Assembly (NCBI GenBank): GCA_030642585.1
Contig: DAOWNN010000115.1
Location: 1 to 7,187 of the forward strand
Direction of reading: 5' to 3'
DNA length: 7,187 bases
DNA from: Bacteroidota bacterium
GTDB taxonomy: Bacteria; Bacteroidota; Bacteroidia; Bacteroidales; VadinHA17
The first letter of the stretch is position 1; each line of letters begins with the position of its first letter. Shown here piece by piece: positions 5,233 through 7,187 of the stretch. Position numbers and translations under genes: made by a program. The notes beneath the pieces were generated by a model that saw only the letters and a list, made by a program, of their open reading frames with translations, had not been told where the DNA came from and ran no database searches.

Positions 5233-7187
5233 TTATTCAGTTACCTGCGCTGCTTTTTTGTCCCGTTTTTTCTCATATCCTGCAATTTTCCCAATAAACA
5301 CAAACAACATTGGGTATAGGAAAATCCCCAACAGGGTAGCAACAGACATTCCTCCTATCAATGCCATGCCCATAACTTTTCTTGCTTCCGCTCCCGATCC
5401 TGTGGCGATGACAAGAGGAAATATTCCAAGAATAAATGAAAAAGCGGTCATTAATATTGGTCTGAATCTTGACCTGGCAGCTTTAATTGCTGCATCAAAC
5501 AGGCTCAAGCCCTTCTTGAATTCATCATTAGCAAATTCAACAATGAGAATAGCATTTTTAGCTGCCATACCAATGAGCATAACAAAAGAAACCTGGGCAA
5601 AAATATTATTCTCAAAAGAGGGACTGAAAAGACGGGCTGCCCAAAGTGCAAACATAGCTCCGAAAATTGCAAATGGAGTTCCCAATAAGATACTAAAAGG
5701 TAAAGACCAACTTTCATATTGTGCTGCCAGTATCAGGAACACAAAAAGCAGGGAAAAAGTAAGAATGATACCAAGCGAGCCTGAAGCCTTATTTTCCTGG
5801 TAAGACATAGCATTCCATGCGTAGCTCATATCCTGAGGAAGGACTTCAGCTGCAATTTCCTCCAGGGCAGCCATAGCCTGGGCAGAAGTGTATCCTTTGG
5901 CCGGACTTCCGGTAATTTCTGCCGAACGGAATAAATTAAAACGGTTGGTATAATCGGGACCAGCAATTGGAACAATTGTAGCTAAAGTGGCAAGGGGAAC
6001 CATATTTCCATCTTTATTTTTAATAAAAAAATTACTGATCTGACTTTCATCTGCTCGATATTTTGGTTCTGCCTGGATATAGGTTTTGTATAATCGTCCA
6101 AAGCGGGTAAAGTCGTTTACATATGCTCCTCCCATAAAAGCTCCAACAGTTGTATATAGATCGTTTAAGGACACCCCCAATTTGAGGGCTTTCTCCTTAT
6201 CAATATCCATATATCGCTGGGGAACATTTGCACGATATGGAGTAAATGCAGAAGCAATTTCAGGACGAGCATTTGCTGCCTGGATAAATTTCATAGCGTT
6301 TTGTGCCAGATAATCCGGGTCGTTTCCTCCTTTATCCTGAATCATGATACTAAAACCTGACCCATTCCCAAGTCCGGGTAAGGCAGGTGGACCAAATGCA
6401 AAAGCCTGAGCTCCTTTTATTCCTTTTAGTTTAATATTCAAGTCCTGAATGATCTCTTTGGCAGTCTTGTCTCTTTCGTCCCATGCAATCAGGCTACCAA
6501 ACATAAATGCATTATTTGGAGCCATAGAACCAGAAAGCATACTATAACCAGTAGCATTAGTTATAAATTCCACTTCCGGGATTTCAGAAATAATGTTTTC
6601 AATTTGTTTGGCAATTACATCCGATCTTTGAAGGGAAGAAGCATCTGGTAATTGCATATTAACAAAGAAATATCCCATATCCTCTTCCGGAATAAAACCT
6701 CCCGGCACAAGTTTCCCAAATATGCCTGCAGCTACTGTCATAATTAAAATGAACACTACAGATCGTTTTAACTTCCGGGTTACAATATTTGTAAAGCTCA
6801 TGTAGGAATCGGTGGTTTTTCCCATCGCGGCATTGAACTTTCCAAAGAACCAACCCAGAGGACCTTTGTATGGTTTCGGTTCTTTTAACAGAATAGATGC
6901 TAGGGCAGGGCTTAATGAAAGAGCATTTATGGAAGAAACAATTACCGATACAACAATGGTTAAGGCAAATTGCTGATAAAGTCTTCCTGTAATTCCTGCC
7001 ATTCCTGCCACAGGGATAAATACCGCAATGAGTACCAGTGTGGTAGCAATAATCGGGGCCGTAACCTTTCGCATGGCATCCAGGGTTGCTTCTTTTGCAT
7101 TCATTCCGCTGGCAATATTTACCTGAACTGCTTCAACAACTACAATAGCGTCATCCACAACAATTCCAATAGCAAGAACCAGGCCCA
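5233..7187 (-). CDS. RND-family inner-membrane multidrug efflux permease (AcrB/MexB type), N-terminus outside window
   Basis: This is a proton-driven inner-membrane pump that takes substrates from the periplasm or membrane and passes them to an outer-membrane channel. About 650 C-terminal residues are visible. The frame is open to the window edge, so the GTG at 7158 is an internal Val codon, not a start. The fragment opens in transmembrane helix 4 with GLVLAIGIVVDDAIVVVEAV, whose Asp pair (fragment residues 11-12) corresponds to D407/D408 of AcrB. Helices 5-6, a large periplasmic porter/docking region, then helices 8-12 follow. The relay lysine (GMAAKNAILIVEF, equal to K940) and the arginine in SRFRPILMT (equal to R971) are both present. 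The distance from the Asp pair to the C-terminus is almost the same as in AcrB, so nothing internal is missing; about 395 N-terminal residues should lie beyond 7187. The motifs fit the hydrophobe/drug (HAE-1) branch rather than the metal branch. Its outer-membrane partner is the gene at 3291-4688. Confidence 0.96.
   Translation of the reverse strand, partial: GLVLAIGIVVDDAIVVVEAVQVNIASGMNAKEATLDAMRKVTAPIIATTLVLIAVFIPVAGMAGITGRLYQQFALTIVVSVIVSSINALSLSPALASILLKEPKPYKGPLGWFFGKFNAAMGKTTDSYMSFTNIVTRKLKRSVVFILIMTVAAGIFGKLVPGGFIPEEDMGYFFVNMQLPDASSLQRSDVIAKQIENIISEIPEVEFITNATGYSMLSGSMAPNNAFMFGSLIAWDERDKTAKEIIQDLNIKLKGIKGAQAFAFGPPALPGLGNGSGFSIMIQDKGGNDPDYLAQNAMKFIQAANARPEIASAFTPYRANVPQRYMDIDKEKALKLGVSLNDLYTTVGAFMGGAYVNDFTRFGRLYKTYIQAEPKYRADESQISNFFIKNKDGNMVPLATLATIVPIAGPDYTNRFNLFRSAEITGSPAKGYTSAQAMAALEEIAAEVLPQDMSYAWNAMSYQENKASGSLGIILTFSLLFVFLILAAQYESWSLPFSILLGTPFAIFGAMFALWAARLFSPSFENNIFAQVSFVMLIGMAAKNAILIVEFANDEFKKGLSLFDAAIKAARSRFRPILMTAFSFILGIFPLVIATGSGAEARKVMGMALIGGMSVATLLGIFLYPMLFVFIGKIAGYEKKRDKKAAQVTE

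Noticed and set aside
5258..5803. 181-codon open frame on the plus strand
   Set aside because: It is antisense to the strongly conserved RND pump gene and its translation shows no family motif. It is a shadow of pump codon use. The other plus-strand frames inside 551-2507, 4221-4529, 4787-5319 and 6086-6313, and the overlapping minus-strand frames at 1141-1347, 2794-3000, 4214-4426, 5505-5717 and 6659-6853, are rejected for the same reason.
7156..7158. GTG as the start codon of the RND protein
   Set aside because: The frame stays open to the window edge and the residues before it (GLVLAIGIV) complete transmembrane helix 4 of the family. The codon is an internal Val and the gene is cut by the window.

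Overview
The window is AT-rich chromosomal DNA from a member of the Bacteroidota. The main evidence is a secreted protein ending in a type IX secretion (Por) sorting domain with the I-Y-P-N-P signature. Gene starts that lack a clear Shine-Dalgarno sequence and a possible TAnnTTTG promoter element agree with this. Genus or species cannot be fixed from the sequence.

Layout, left to right. Positions 2-157 hold the C-terminal end of an unidentified plus-strand gene. It converges on a minus-strand block that fills the rest of the window. A short GC-rich palindrome (182-200) lies between the two converging stop codons. The minus-strand block, in order of transcription (right to left), is: the C-terminal two thirds of an RND-family inner-membrane efflux pump (5233 to beyond 7187); a small four-helix-bundle / 23S rRNA intervening-sequence-type protein (4783-5151); a TolC/OprM-type outer-membrane efflux lipoprotein (3291-4688); a divergent apolipoprotein N-acyltransferase, Lnt (1767-3209); and a secreted type IX cargo protein of unknown function (227-1663).

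How the genes fit together. The pump and the outer-membrane channel are two parts of a tripartite drug/solute exporter. The periplasmic adaptor is not in view and would be expected beyond 7187, upstream of the pump gene. The channel has a lipobox, so it is itself a lipoprotein, and the next gene encodes an enzyme of the lipoprotein N-acylation family. That link may be functional or simply positional.

The most interesting structure is at 4722-5223. The four-helix-bundle gene is enclosed by imperfect inverted repeats: an outer 11-nt pair matching at 10 positions and an inner 24-nt pair matching at 21. Removing this segment would leave the pump stop and the channel start about 41 nt apart, a normal operon gap. 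This looks like a compact inserted element inside an efflux operon. In the mRNA its arms would pair around the small gene, much as intervening sequences in 23S rRNA pair around the same protein family. No CRISPR array, tRNA, rRNA or classical transposase is visible. No stretch longer than about 105 bases lacks a gene.
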